NCBI RefSeq assembly: GCF_014297285.1
Contig: NZ_JACOQI010000024.1
Span: 1 to 39,471 of the forward strand
Length of the DNA: 39,471 bases
Direction of reading: 5' to 3'
Source: Dysosmobacter segnis
Lineage (GTDB): Bacteria; Bacillota; Clostridia; Oscillospirales; Oscillospiraceae
Shown here: positions 1-7,101 of the stretch, one piece after another
Numbering within the stretch: position 1 is the stretch's first letter
Layout: each line of letters opens with the position of its first letter
The notes under the pieces: generated by a model
The model's database searches: none
Told to the model about the DNA's origin: nothing
The model's input: the letters and a program-made list of their open reading frames with translations, nothing else
Made by a program: the position numbers and the translations under genes

Positions 1-1
1 G

Positions 2-190
2 CTGGGGAACGCCGGGGCCGGTGCATTAGGGGCCAGCACCTATCCTTGCGAGGATCGGGATATGCTGGCCGCCGAAGCTGCCTACTGTGCGCTGGAAGAT
101 GATTTGCAGCATTATCTGGGCACCTATGAAAGCACCCATGACTATGACGAATACCACTTCGATCTGGACGAAATCGAACATGACCCCTAT
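2..190 (+). pseudogene. ICE NlpC/P60 hydrolase (CD1108-like), 5' part, split by the prophage
   Basis: Open in frame from the window edge to the phage junction. The last residues before the break read HDYDEYHFDLDEIEHDPY, a stretch I recognise from CD1108-family C40 peptidases of Tn1549-like conjugative elements, where it lies well before the catalytic domain. The frame enters the phage and stops at TAA 224-226 after 12 foreign residues. The remainder of the gene resumes at 36855 in the matching frame (HDPY then VLLSLLCALHE). The true start lies outside the window. The intact protein would be a secreted or membrane-bound wall hydrolase that opens peptidoglycan for the mating channel. Read-through across 36.7 kb is impossible, so the gene is inactivated. 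Confidence 0.85.
186..190. repeat. Target-site duplication, left copy (CCTAT)
   Basis: Five bases CCTAT directly abut the TGT terminus of the phage at 191; the same five bases abut the ACA terminus at 36849. Five-bp duplications are the hallmark of MuA-family transposition. Deleting one copy with the phage restores the reading frame of the interrupted hydrolase. Confidence 0.92.
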
Positions 191-228
191 TGTGGGGAGA
201 CAGGATATTTGAGAAATGCGGGATAAGG
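191..228 (+). repeat. Phage left terminus with transposase site L1
   Basis: Begins TGTGGGGAGACAGGATAT; the core TTTGAGAAAT starts at base 18 (208-217). The reverse complement of the right end begins TGTAGCGCGACACGATTT with TTTGAGAAAT also at base 18. The shared pattern TGT-5N-GACA-N-GAT, then the core, then CGG, is a terminal inverted repeat expected to be the MuA cleavage and binding site. Confidence 0.85.
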
Positions 229-257
229 CGGGATGAGGAGGGAGACGGCGGGAAAAC

Positions 258-299
258 CCTTGAAATACGCGGGAAACGGCGACTTTCGGCGCGGGACGG
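258..299 (+). repeat. Putative second left-end transposase site
   Basis: CTTGAAATACGCGGGAAACGG (258-279 region) resembles L1 (TTGAGAAATGCGGGATAAGG) with small gaps. The following bases, 270-299 (CGGGAAACGGCGACTTTCGG and on), recur with a few changes at 619-649. Mu has three such left sites. Assignment is by similarity only. Confidence 0.4.
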
Positions 300-420
300 A
301 GGCGCGAATTATCAACAATCTTGAGATGAGGATGCGTCGGCGGCGGTCGGCGCTTTTTTCACGCCCACGAGGCCTCACAACGGCGGCGGCGCGGCGAGGC
401 GCACACATACGCAGAATACA

Positions 421-466
421 AAAAAGCCCCGGAAACGCCCGTATAACGGCATTTCTGAGGCTTTTA
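421..466 (-). terminator. Leftward intrinsic terminator downstream of the repressor
   Basis: AAAAGCC (423-429) pairs with GGCTTTT (460-466), and GAAACGCC (433-440) pairs with GGCATTTC (449-456) with one mismatch, leaving an 8-nt loop. Read leftward, the stem is followed by a run of six U (the A run at 421-426). It lies between the repressor and the left end, so it would stop leftward transcription before the transposase sites. Confidence 0.65.
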
Positions 467-867
467 GATGGTATGAGCCACTCGGCCCCGTCCCGGAAGT
501 CACAGCAGCAGACCAAGAGGACAAGAGCTTCGCGGCTCATGCTGCTATTGTAGCAGACGCGGCGGCGGATTGCAAGAGGGGCAAGCGTGCTAACGGAGCG
601 TTAGAGCGTGCGAATTTTCGGGAAAACGGGGCTTTTCGGCGCGGATCGGTGGGGATTAGGGCGTGCGCTGGCCGTGCGAGGCGTGCGCGGCGGGGCGGCG
701 AACCGGGCCAAAACAGGCGGCGAGCAATTCTACATTTCGGTCAAAACTGCGAAAAGCTGTAGAATTGCCCTGTTTTCAATGGTTTCGGGCGTTTTGCGAG
801 TGCGGCGCGGGCGTTTTTCAATTCTACAGAAAACAGATTTACAACTAAATCAAAACAGCGCAAAAAA

Positions 868-1356
868 TCAAGCGGTTCCACCTTGGGCTTCAGCGTCCTC
901 GGCGGTGCCGCTTTTTGTTGCGGAGCTGCCGTTGTGATACGTCCAGTAAATAGACTCTTTTTTCCGTTCGACGTGCTTTCGATATTTGAGATGAACGAGG
1001 TCAAAAATGTCCTCCTGTTGCTCCTCCGGCAAGAGGCGATACATGGCGATCAGATCGGCCTCCTCGTCCTCCAACGGCGAACCGTCGCAGGTCAGACCTT
1101 GTTCTTGCTTGAGGTGCTCGAAAGCCGCATTGCGGTCATTCTCCTGTGCAGTCTCCGAACAGCTACGCCCAAAGACGAGATAGTCCAGAGAGATTTGTAG
1201 ATATTCGGAGACAAGGACGAGCTTGTCGAGGCGGGGGCTCTGTTCACCCCACCGCTTTATAGTACCATTTCCGAGACCACACTCACGCTCGACGCGCTTG
1301 AAATTACTGCCCTTTTCCTTTATGGCCTGTTCAATTCTATCAACTAATTCGGACAT
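868..1356 (-). CDS. Phage repressor, XRE-type (Mu c-like)
   Basis: 162 aa. Residues about 5-60 form a helix-turn-helix of the Cro/CI type (GSNFKRVERECGLGNGTIKR, then SEYLQISLDYL). The rest is acidic, with a segment EEADLIAMYRLLPEEQQEDI that occurs in many phage CI-like regulators. No peptidase S24 motif is seen, so control by RecA-stimulated self-cleavage is not indicated. The start follows a clear AGGAGG seven bases upstream on the minus strand. It is the leftmost gene, transcribed leftward and divergent from the early operon, the same place as the c repressor of Mu. Expected role: hold the early promoter at 1400-1428 off in the lysogen. Function is inferred from domain and position. Confidence 0.85.
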   Translation of the reverse strand: MSELVDRIEQAIKEKGSNFKRVERECGLGNGTIKRWGEQSPRLDKLVLVSEYLQISLDYLVFGRSCSETAQENDRNAAFEHLKQEQGLTCDGSPLEDEEADLIAMYRLLPEEQQEDIFDLVHLKYRKHVERKKESIYWTYHNGSSATKSGTAEDAEAQGGTA

Positions 1357-1399
1357 AAAATGCCTCCTGTCAAAAAGTAGATTTTCAGAGACTTTCCGC

Positions 1400-1428
1400 T
1401 TGACAAGTAGCCAAACGGAGACTATAAT
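1400..1428 (+). promoter_or_regulatory. Early rightward promoter (sigma-70/A type)
   Basis: Consensus TTGACA (1400-1405) and TATAAT (1423-1428) with an ideal 17-bp spacer. It lies in the gap between the divergent repressor and the first early gene. GAGACT occurs as a direct repeat (1387-1392 and 1418-1423) across the promoter, and GGGGTGT at about 1430 is mirrored by ACACCCC at about 1471; either pair could be operator elements. Confidence 0.85.
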
Positions 1429-1508
1429 AGGGGTGTACCCTGATTTAAGTATAAAGCAAGTAAATCATAGCACACCCCGACCGAAAATGAAATAGCAAAT
1501 CGGCGAAC

Positions 1509-1536
1509 GGTAGAGCAAAAGCGAGCGGCGGAGGCG
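1509..1536 (+). repeat. Inverted repeat flanking the first early gene, left copy
   Basis: Bases 1509-1536 begin GGTAGAGCAAAAGCGAGCGG. The reverse complement recurs at 1954-1981, with 22 of 23 bases identical in the core and two mismatches over 28. The repeats enclose exactly the gene at 1560-1916. Confidence 0.8.
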
Positions 1537-1559
1537 TTTTTCAGAAGGAGAACGACACC

Positions 1560-1916
1560 ATGAAGAACGACATCACAGACATCCTGTTCAAGTACACCAC
1601 CGGCGAGGCCACACTGGAAGAGACGAACGACGCCTTGAAGGAGGCGGAGGCGGGTTTCAACTTGGAACCGGGTCGCAACGAGATCACCCCCGACGAGATG
1701 GCCCTCACCACTGTCGGAGATACCCCGGAGGAGGCCAACGGCTTCGGCCTGTTGGACACCGGCACCGGCAGCATGGAGAAAGTCCACGTCACCAACGGCA
1801 AGCTGGACGAGGCGATCAATCAGGTCAACCATGACGGCACGACCAATATGCTGGCCTTCGTCATCATCGGCCCCAATCGTTACGAGGTCAAGGGCGACAC
1901 CCTGACGGACTGCTAA
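1560..1916 (+). CDS. Early phage protein, unknown function
   Basis: 118 aa, first gene after the early promoter. The start follows AGAAGGAG nine bases upstream. The N-terminal third is helical and acidic (DITDILFKYTTGEATLEETN), and the C-terminal half looks like a small alpha/beta domain ending NMLAFVIIGPNRYEVKGDTL. No transmembrane segment and no motif that I recognise. It sits where Mu carries ner, but the Ner-like protein here is further down (4764). It is enclosed by a near-perfect 23-28 bp inverted repeat (1509-1536 / 1954-1981), which suggests a separately acquired cassette. First-position early genes in Mu-like phages often act on the lysis-lysogeny switch; that is only a guess here. 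Confidence 0.75.
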   Translation: MKNDITDILFKYTTGEATLEETNDALKEAEAGFNLEPGRNEITPDEMALTTVGDTPEEANGFGLLDTGTGSMEKVHVTNGKLDEAINQVNHDGTTNMLAFVIIGPNRYEVKGDTLTDC

Positions 1917-1953
1917 AGCCCACCAACACCTAAGCGACTCTTAGATTTAATTC

Positions 1954-1981
1954 CGCCGCCGCCGTTCGCTTTTGCTCTACC
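1954..1981 (-). repeat. Inverted repeat flanking the first early gene, right copy
   Basis: Reverse-complement partner of 1509-1536; the core differs at one base. The segment between the copies is 417 bp and holds one complete gene. Confidence 0.8.
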
Positions 1982-2013
1982 ACAAACGCCGAGAAAAGGA
2001 AAGGAGGCAGATC

Positions 2014-2178
2014 ATGAGACGCGGCAAGAAGCCCACCCGCAAGCAGAAGATCCGGCTCGGGCAAGCGGGTCTCGCCCCGGAGAACTGGCTGGTCGTGAAG
2101 CAGAAGGCAAACGGCGAGCTGATCATTCTGAACAAGTACCACGACACGATCCGCGTCATCCCGCCGCTGGGCGGATGA
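2014..2178 (+). CDS. DUF6906-like small basic phage protein
   Basis: 54 aa, beginning MRRGKKPTRKQKIRLGQAGL and continuing to a strand-rich end (WLVVKQKANGELIILNKY). This resembles the DUF6906 family (basic RGKKxTRxQK start, then LxPxxWLV) seen in Firmicute phages and plasmids. The ATG at 2014 is preferred over an upstream in-frame start because AAAGGAGG lies nine bases before it. Function unknown. It overlaps the next frame by a few bases and belongs to the early operon. Confidence 0.7.
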   Translation: MRRGKKPTRKQKIRLGQAGLAPENWLVVKQKANGELIILNKYHDTIRVIPPLGG

Positions 2179-2201
2179 GCTTTGCAGGAAGGAGCAGCAG
2201 C

Positions 2202-2426
2202 ATGAAGGAGCAACCGCGCATCTGCCCGCTGTGTGGGCGGGCATACGACGAGCCGCCCGCGCTGTCGCGAGCGGACAACCAGACGGACATCTGCCCGAGA
2301 TGCGGCATGATGGAGGCACTGGCAGCCATGCCGAGGCGGGAAACGCCACAGGAGCGGACGCGACGGGCCGTGTACGCCACGGGCAACCGCTGGGCGATTG
2401 AGAACTTTGAAGCGACCCACCACTAA
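2202..2426 (+). CDS. Small zinc-ribbon early protein
   Basis: 74 aa. Two CXXC pairs, CPLCGR near residue 7 and CPRCGM near residue 36, form a probable zinc ribbon; PALSRADNQTDICPRCG is a pattern common in short phage and ICE proteins of Firmicutes. The ATG at 2202 follows AGGAAGGAG and is preferred over an in-frame ATG 27 bases upstream. It may bind nucleic acid or protein, but its role is unknown. Confidence 0.7.
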   Translation: MKEQPRICPLCGRAYDEPPALSRADNQTDICPRCGMMEALAAMPRRETPQERTRRAVYATGNRWAIENFEATHH

Positions 2427-2432
2427 GCCGAA

Positions 2433-2489
2433 ACGCCCGGAAGGGCGTCACCGGGAACTGCCCCACCCGGTCTGAAGATGGCAGGGCAG
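2433..2489 (+). promoter_or_regulatory. Structured 5' leader with possible H-type pseudoknot
   Basis: A perfect hairpin ACGCCC-GGAA-GGGCGT (2433-2448) is followed by ACCGGG (2450-2455) pairing CCCGGT (2466-2471); inside its loop CTGCCC (2458-2463) can pair GGGCAG (2484-2489). That is H-type pseudoknot geometry, ending directly against the AAAGGA ribosome site of the gene at 2507. It may control translation; G+C-rich sequence makes chance pairing possible. Confidence 0.4.
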
Positions 2490-2506
2490 AAAGGAATGAC
2501 GGCAGC

Positions 2507-3727
2507 ATGAGAAAGATCAAGAAGATCAACGGCTTCCTCGTGGTCAAGTTCAACGACCGCGAGAAGCGCGAGTACGAGGGCACGGCCCTCGGAGAGTACG
2601 GCGTGATCGACGCGGAGGTCTACACGGGCAATCTGGACATCGACCGGGGCGCGATGGAGTACGACGACGCGGACACGCTGGAGGTGGCCGTGGAGCTGGC
2701 ACGGGGGCTGGAGTCCGAGGAGGATATCACGGGCGAGCCGCCCACCTACACCGCCGCCGTGGAAACGAATGAGAGCTATACCGAGGAGACAGTGGAGCCC
2801 GCCGCCCTGATCGAGGGCTGGACGTGCCGCCTTGCCACGCGGGTCAAGAGCAAGCACTACCCCGACACCGACCCGCGCACCGCCGCGCACGAGCTTTACG
2901 GCTTCAAGATGGCGCTGCATCAGATCGGCTTCCTGCCGGAGAGCGAGGTCATCACCGACCCGGACACCTTCGGCGCGGGACGGTTGGACGGCCCCATGCC
3001 GCGCAACCCCGAAGAGCTGCTGGCGTTCGTGTGCGACGAACGGTGCAAGAACCGGGCCGGACACACGCAGGAGGAGCTGGACGCCATTTGCGCGAAGTGC
3101 CCGCTGGGACAGCTCTACGAGGACGCGGAGGCACAAGACCTGCGCATCCGGGAGAGGAGCGAGCGGGTGCTGCGGGAGCACATTGAGGTCATGAGGTACG
3201 TCGAGGACGCTGCGACCGTCCTGCTGGGCAGGAATGAGGCGCGTGCTTACCTTGCGGCGCTGCGGGACGGACAGATCCTGCAGGAGAACGAGTGCGAGCA
3301 CTATGCGGCGCAGATCGCCGAGGTGGGTGCGGATCGGTTGGCGCTGAAGCTACCCGCAGACTTCAAGATCGAGAGCGTCCAACATCTCCGGCAACTGCTT
3401 CAAGAGGTGGATGATGACGCCAAGAACAGCGGCGAGCCGTTTAACGGCTTCCGGCACGAGACAGAGCGCATCCCGGCGCATCGGCTGGAGGAGCTCCGCC
3501 AGCTCGGGACGGCGCTTCTCGGCGAGTGCCCGGAGAACGACTGCACGATCTACCGCAATGTGTTCCGCATGGCGGTCGACGTCGACGGGCAGATGGGCAA
3601 GCTGACGGGCCACGCGAGGGAGACGATGCAGCGGGAGTATGAGCGGCTGCTCCGAGAGTTGAACCACCTCTACACCATGAACCACGCGGTGAAGAAGTAC
3701 CGGGAGGCGCAGCATGACAGGACTTGA
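2507..3727 (+). CDS. Large early protein of unknown function
   Basis: 406 aa. The first ~65 residues form a strand-rich segment (NGFLVVKFNDREKREYEG). The middle carries four cysteines, CDERCKN and CAKCPL (about residues 181-204), which may bind metal. The rest is helical and acidic, ending MNHAVKKYREAQHDRT. I do not recognise the family. The start follows AAAGGA at 2490-2495 and a structured leader. It overlaps the next gene by 14 bases, implying coupled translation. Its location before the transposase suggests a replication accessory or host-takeover role, but nothing in the sequence specifies which. Confidence 0.75.
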   Translation: MRKIKKINGFLVVKFNDREKREYEGTALGEYGVIDAEVYTGNLDIDRGAMEYDDADTLEVAVELARGLESEEDITGEPPTYTAAVETNESYTEETVEPAALIEGWTCRLATRVKSKHYPDTDPRTAAHELYGFKMALHQIGFLPESEVITDPDTFGAGRLDGPMPRNPEELLAFVCDERCKNRAGHTQEELDAICAKCPLGQLYEDAEAQDLRIRERSERVLREHIEVMRYVEDAATVLLGRNEARAYLAALRDGQILQENECEHYAAQIAEVGADRLALKLPADFKIESVQHLRQLLQEVDDDAKNSGEPFNGFRHETERIPAHRLEELRQLGTALLGECPENDCTIYRNVFRMAVDVDGQMGKLTGHARETMQREYERLLRELNHLYTMNHAVKKYREAQHDRT

Positions 3728-4040
3728 ACTACTCAAGGCTCCGGAGGCCACGGCGGGCGAGATCGCGGACATCATCTCCGCACCGTGCCCGCCCATCATC
3801 CCCGCCCACTGCGACGGCGTGAGCTGCCGCGCGTGTTGGCTGTCATGGCTGACGGGCGAGCCAATCAAAGAGAAAGAGCCGCCCGACAAGCGGACGGCTC
3901 CGGATGATGCTCCCGCCTACTACCATCCTCCAGTGAAAGCAATCCGAGAGGCGGCGGAGAGGATCAGGGAGGGGCGCATGGAGTACGCAGCAGAAGCGCT
4001 CACTCGCCGATCCGATCCAGAAGAGCCTCGACGGCCTTGA
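3714..4040 (+). CDS. Small cysteine-containing early protein
   Basis: 108 aa, starting inside the end of the previous gene (GAGGCGCAGC before ATG). The N-terminal part contains CPPIIPAHCDGVSCRACWLSWL, with four cysteines and a histidine that could form a small metal site, a pattern found in short proteins of Firmicute phages. The C-terminal half is helical (VKAIREAAERIREGRMEYAA). The last 41 bases overlap the 3' end of the opposite-strand gene at 4000-4260. Function unknown. Confidence 0.6.
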   Translation: MTGLELLKAPEATAGEIADIISAPCPPIIPAHCDGVSCRACWLSWLTGEPIKEKEPPDKRTAPDDAPAYYHPPVKAIREAAERIREGRMEYAAEALTRRSDPEEPRRP

Positions 4041-4260
4041 AGGCGTAGGCCCTTGCGACTACTGACGTCGCATAATAAGTTTCCCGGCAGACGGCAACAA
4101 TCGCCGCTTTCTGAGCCTCGGTGAAACCAGCGTCAACGTGCTCGCCAGAGTCGAGAATGGCAGAGCGAAGACGCTCGCCGAGAATAGTCCAGTCAACATC
4201 GCGGCTCTTGTCGACTTCGTCGAGTACACGCTCGACGACATCAAGGGTAGCATCAGCCAT
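4000..4260 (-). CDS. Opposite-strand small helical protein, unknown function
   Basis: 86 aa, beginning MADATLDVVERVLDEVDKSR and ending KAVEALLDRIGE: helical, acidic, no membrane segment. The minus-strand start follows GGGGAGGGGGTG, and a TATAAT box lies upstream at 4302-4297. An in-frame GTG three codons earlier is a possible alternative. It runs against every neighbouring early gene and overlaps the tail of the gene at 3714-4040 by 41 bases. Its separate promoter suggests expression in the lysogen when the early operon is off, as for immunity or exclusion genes. The family is not recognised. Confidence 0.65.
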   Translation of the reverse strand: MADATLDVVERVLDEVDKSRDVDWTILGERLRSAILDSGEHVDAGFTEAQKAAIVAVCRETYYATSVVARAYAFKAVEALLDRIGE

Positions 4261-4296
4261 AGACAACACCCCCTCCCCGGGCAGTGGCCCAGCTCA

Positions 4297-4302
4297 ATTA
4301 TA
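4297..4302 (-). promoter_or_regulatory. -10 box for the opposite-strand gene
   Basis: Perfect TATAAT on the minus strand preceded by GTG; no good -35 at 17 bp. It is correctly placed about 37 bp upstream of the start at 4260, in otherwise G+C-rich sequence where TATAAT is unexpected. Confidence 0.5.
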
Positions 4303-4336
4303 CACGAGCAGGAGGGCAAAGGAAAGGAGCAGCAGA

Positions 4337-4732
4337 ATGTTCAGCACAGAAGACCTCAAGACCGCGATCGGCGCAACCGTCATCGCACGGCGGAACGCGG
4401 CAGCGCGGCTGCGGGAGGCGGGCAACCCCCGCGACCCGTTCCGGGCGCTGCCGGGGATGGAGCAGCAATTCTTTGAAGCGGCGCAGAGCGTGCGCAGCTA
4501 CGACCTCGTTCTCAACTTACTTGAGAGAGAAGTGAAGCGGGAGGCGCGAAAGCGTGCGGGGCGCACGGCGCAAAGCGCGGCGGCGTTCCTTATCACGGCG
4601 GGGCTCATCACCCTCGCGACGCTGGGCTTCGCGGCGGCGCTGCTGCTGATGCGCTGCCCCGTCCCCGCCGTGAGCGTCACCGCGTTCATAGGCGTGGCAG
4701 TCTCGCTGGGCTGGGCGGTCATTCGGAAGTAA
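4337..4732 (+). CDS. Small membrane protein with two C-terminal helices
   Basis: 131 aa. A charged helical N-terminal two thirds (TEDLKTAIGATVIARRNAAA ... LEREVKREARKRAG) is followed by two hydrophobic segments near residues 85-128 separated by a short turn, ending GVAVSLGWAVIRK. Probably an inner-membrane hairpin with a cytoplasmic N-terminal domain. The ATG at 4337 follows GGAAAGGAG; a longer in-frame extension to 4121 runs through the opposite-strand gene and lacks a ribosome site. Function unknown. Confidence 0.65.
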   Translation: MFSTEDLKTAIGATVIARRNAAARLREAGNPRDPFRALPGMEQQFFEAAQSVRSYDLVLNLLEREVKREARKRAGRTAQSAAAFLITAGLITLATLGFAAALLLMRCPVPAVSVTAFIGVAVSLGWAVIRK

Positions 4733-4763
4733 GTCTAAGAACGATGAGAAAGGAGGGCAAGCG

Positions 4764-4988
4764 ATGAGAGGCCCGAAGAAACGGCTGACGCCGTTCGGGA
4801 AGATGGTGGTGAAGGCGCTGGCTGACCGGGACATGAGTCGGGCGGAGCTGGCGGCCACGGTGGGCACAAGCCCGCAGTACATGAGCTACATCCTGAACGG
4901 AACACGCTCCGGCGAGAAGTACCTCCCGGCGATCATCGCCGCCCTCGCGCTCGACCCGAAGAAGGCGGAGCGGGCGATCGCGGCATGA
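4764..4988 (+). CDS. Ner/Cro-like HTH regulator
   Basis: 74 aa, a single XRE helix-turn-helix domain: GKMVVKALADRDMSRAELAA then TSPQYMSYILNGTRSG. The start follows GGAGGGCAAGCG. It lies directly upstream of the transposase, and Mu encodes the small DNA-binding negative regulator Ner just before A, so a Ner-like role (tempering early and repressor transcription during lytic growth) is the best inference. The protein itself looks more like a generic Cro-type phage regulator than Mu Ner. Confidence 0.75.
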   Translation: MRGPKKRLTPFGKMVVKALADRDMSRAELAATVGTSPQYMSYILNGTRSGEKYLPAIIAALALDPKKAERAIAA

Positions 4989-5010
4989 CGCACGGAAGGG
5001 AGGGAACGGA

Positions 5011-7086
5011 GTGCCGGACGTATTCATCACGCTGGAGGAGGCAGCGGCTTTTGAGAGCGTCAGCTACAAGACTTTGACGCAACGCATCTATCGCAATCCT
5101 CAGCAGTACAAAACGAAGTCACAGGCCCGGGAGGGCGGCGGCAAGGATCAGGTGTTGATCTCGACAAGCTCCCTCTCGGCAAAGGCGCGGAAGGCATGGC
5201 GAGCCGCGCAGAAGGTGGAAGGGAGTGAGGTCATCATAGACAAGAGAGCACAGGAGGCCGTGCCATGGTACGTCACCGCCGACCTGAACCAGTACACGGA
5301 GGCGAACAAGAAGCGCTTCTATGAGGCGGTAGAGCTGGCGGCGCGGGTGCAGGACTTCATCGACTATGACGGCCCTGACCGCACGGGCTACGCCGAGCGG
5401 TACGCGCTGGGGCTGGGGATCAGCCCGCAGAGCCTGTACCGCTACATGAAGAACGTGCTGGAGGCGAACGCATGGGCGCTGAAGCTGGAGAAGGAAGACG
5501 GCAAGAGCCGGGACTACTTCCGGGCGCTGGCGCTGTGCCGGAAGCCAAAGGAGACGGGTACGTTCCCGAGCTTGACGGACGAGCAGAAGGCGATCATTGA
5601 GAACATCTGGTTCGACAAGCGGTTCGCGGCGAACCTCGGCACGATCGAGATGCTCTATGAACGGTTTGAGCTGGAGGCGGAGCGGCGGGAGTGGGAGGAG
5701 TATCCCTCCATCAAGACGGTGGCCCGGTACATCAAGTTCCTCATGGGACAGCGGGGCGCGGAGTCTGCCCGGTTCCTCGCCGCCAACGGGACGCGGGAGT
5801 GGAAGAACAAGCGGATGATGAAGGGCAAGCGCGACGCGACGAGCCTTCAAGTCATGGAGTATGTCGTCGGCGACGAGCACACCTTCGACTTTTGGGTGCA
5901 GTGGACGGCTCCAAACGGCAAGATCAAGGCCGTGCGCCCGAAGCTGGTTGCGTGGCTGGATATGCGCTCCCGCGCTATCATCGGCGATGTAGCGTGCGTC
6001 AACGCCAATTCGCAGACGCTGAAGGAGTCGCTGGTCAAAATGATCTACAGCAATCCGGGCGGCGTTCCCCACATCCTGCACGTCGACAACGGCAAGGATT
6101 ATACTGCCAAGGCCATGACCGGGCAGAACCGCAAGCACCGCAAAATCGACCTTGACTTCGCATTCGACTCGGAAACAGTCGGCTTCTACCAGAGCATTGG
6201 CATCCAAGAGGTCGGACGCTCGCTGCCGTATCAGCCTTGGGACAAACCGATCGAACGCTTCTTCTCCACGGTCTGCTCGAAATTCTCCAAGTGGTTTGAG
6301 AGCTACACGGGCACGCTGACAGGCTCCAAGACCTACGCCAAGCGGCAGAAGGACATCGACCAGATGCTGGAGCGCGGGGAGCTGTTGACGATGGAGGAGT
6401 TCTTCGAAGTCTGGACGGAGTGGAAGAACACCAAGTATCACACCCGCAAGCATCGCGGCCTGAGCGACGCGGGCGAGAAATGGGTTACGCCGATCGAGAT
6501 GTTCGAGAACGGCCCACGCTATGAAAAGGCAGCTCCACCCCGAGAGTACGCGGCGATGCTGCTGATGAAGGCGGCGACCGCCCGCGTCACAAACCAAGGC
6601 ATCAACAAGTTCGGCACACTCTACACGGACACGGAGCTCGCCTACTACGTCAATCAGAAAGTCAACATCAAGTGGGACATCGACGATGTCACCAAGCTCT
6701 ATGTGTACGACATGGACGGCAAGAAGATCTGTGAGGCGGTGTCCGCCGAGCTGCTCGCCTTCGGCCCGCATTGTTCTCAGGCGGCGCTGGAGAAGCATCT
6801 GCGAGATCAGAAACGAAACGAGCGAGAGGTCAGGGAGTATCTGGAGGAGCGAGTCCGCCCCTACGAGCTGCGGCTCGAGGACGGCGCAAGACCCTCGGAT
6901 GCAGTGGGCATGATCGACCTGACCATCAAGGCCACGCCGAGCCAGAAGCTGGTCTCCCTGCCCAAGGACAGAATGTTCCGATCGGAACAGGCAAGCAAGG
7001 CGAGCCGGAAGAAGGTCACGGACGACACCTTCCTCAACGCCAAAGGCGACAAGGCGCTCTCCCTTTTGAGAGCGATGAACGAATAA
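5011..7086 (+). CDS. Mu-type DDE transposase (MuA-like)
   Basis: 691 aa. N-terminal HTH segment (residues ~5-60, VFITLEEAAAFESVSYKTLT), further DNA-binding region, then the retroviral-integrase-like core. The catalytic triad is visible: D293 (HTFDFW), D359 (LHVDNGKDY) and E415 (DKPIERFF). Spacings of 66 and 56 residues match MuA D269/D336/E392 (67 and 56). A C-terminal basic segment near the end would contact MuB and host factors. It cuts and joins phage ends for integration and replicative transposition. GTG start after AGGGAGGG. The ATPase gene follows 15 bp downstream. Function is secure by family, residues and the phage ends seen here. Confidence 0.96.
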   Translation: MPDVFITLEEAAAFESVSYKTLTQRIYRNPQQYKTKSQAREGGGKDQVLISTSSLSAKARKAWRAAQKVEGSEVIIDKRAQEAVPWYVTADLNQYTEANKKRFYEAVELAARVQDFIDYDGPDRTGYAERYALGLGISPQSLYRYMKNVLEANAWALKLEKEDGKSRDYFRALALCRKPKETGTFPSLTDEQKAIIENIWFDKRFAANLGTIEMLYERFELEAERREWEEYPSIKTVARYIKFLMGQRGAESARFLAANGTREWKNKRMMKGKRDATSLQVMEYVVGDEHTFDFWVQWTAPNGKIKAVRPKLVAWLDMRSRAIIGDVACVNANSQTLKESLVKMIYSNPGGVPHILHVDNGKDYTAKAMTGQNRKHRKIDLDFAFDSETVGFYQSIGIQEVGRSLPYQPWDKPIERFFSTVCSKFSKWFESYTGTLTGSKTYAKRQKDIDQMLERGELLTMEEFFEVWTEWKNTKYHTRKHRGLSDAGEKWVTPIEMFENGPRYEKAAPPREYAAMLLMKAATARVTNQGINKFGTLYTDTELAYYVNQKVNIKWDIDDVTKLYVYDMDGKKICEAVSAELLAFGPHCSQAALEKHLRDQKRNEREVREYLEERVRPYELRLEDGARPSDAVGMIDLTIKATPSQKLVSLPKDRMFRSEQASKASRKKVTDDTFLNAKGDKALSLLRAMNE

Positions 7087-7101
7087 TAACGGAGGTACAT
7101 T

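Larger units (their letters stand above)
227..867. other. Left-end non-coding region with repeats
   Basis: I see no credible gene here; overlapping open frames on both strands lack ribosome sites and look random. Contents: the second transposase-like site (258-299), a terminator (421-466), small hairpins CTGCTA-ttg-TAGCAG (542-556) and CTAACG-gag-CGTTAG (590-604), a direct repeat of 270-299 at 619-649, and three copies of CAATTCTACA (725-734; inverted 758-767; 819-828). The first two copies form an 11-bp perfect inverted repeat GCAATTCTACA/TGTAGAATTGC. These may be transposase, repressor or host-factor sites. Confidence 0.55.

Noticed and set aside
187..553. Overlapping open frames on both strands at the left end
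   Set aside because: No ribosome sites, arginine-rich random composition, and they cover transposase sites and a terminator.
868..1356. LexA-type self-cleaving repressor
   Set aside because: Too short and lacks the Ser/Lys S24 peptidase motifs.
4121..4336. Upstream extension of the membrane protein at 4337
   Set aside because: Runs antisense through the gene at 4000-4260, has no ribosome site, and differs in composition.
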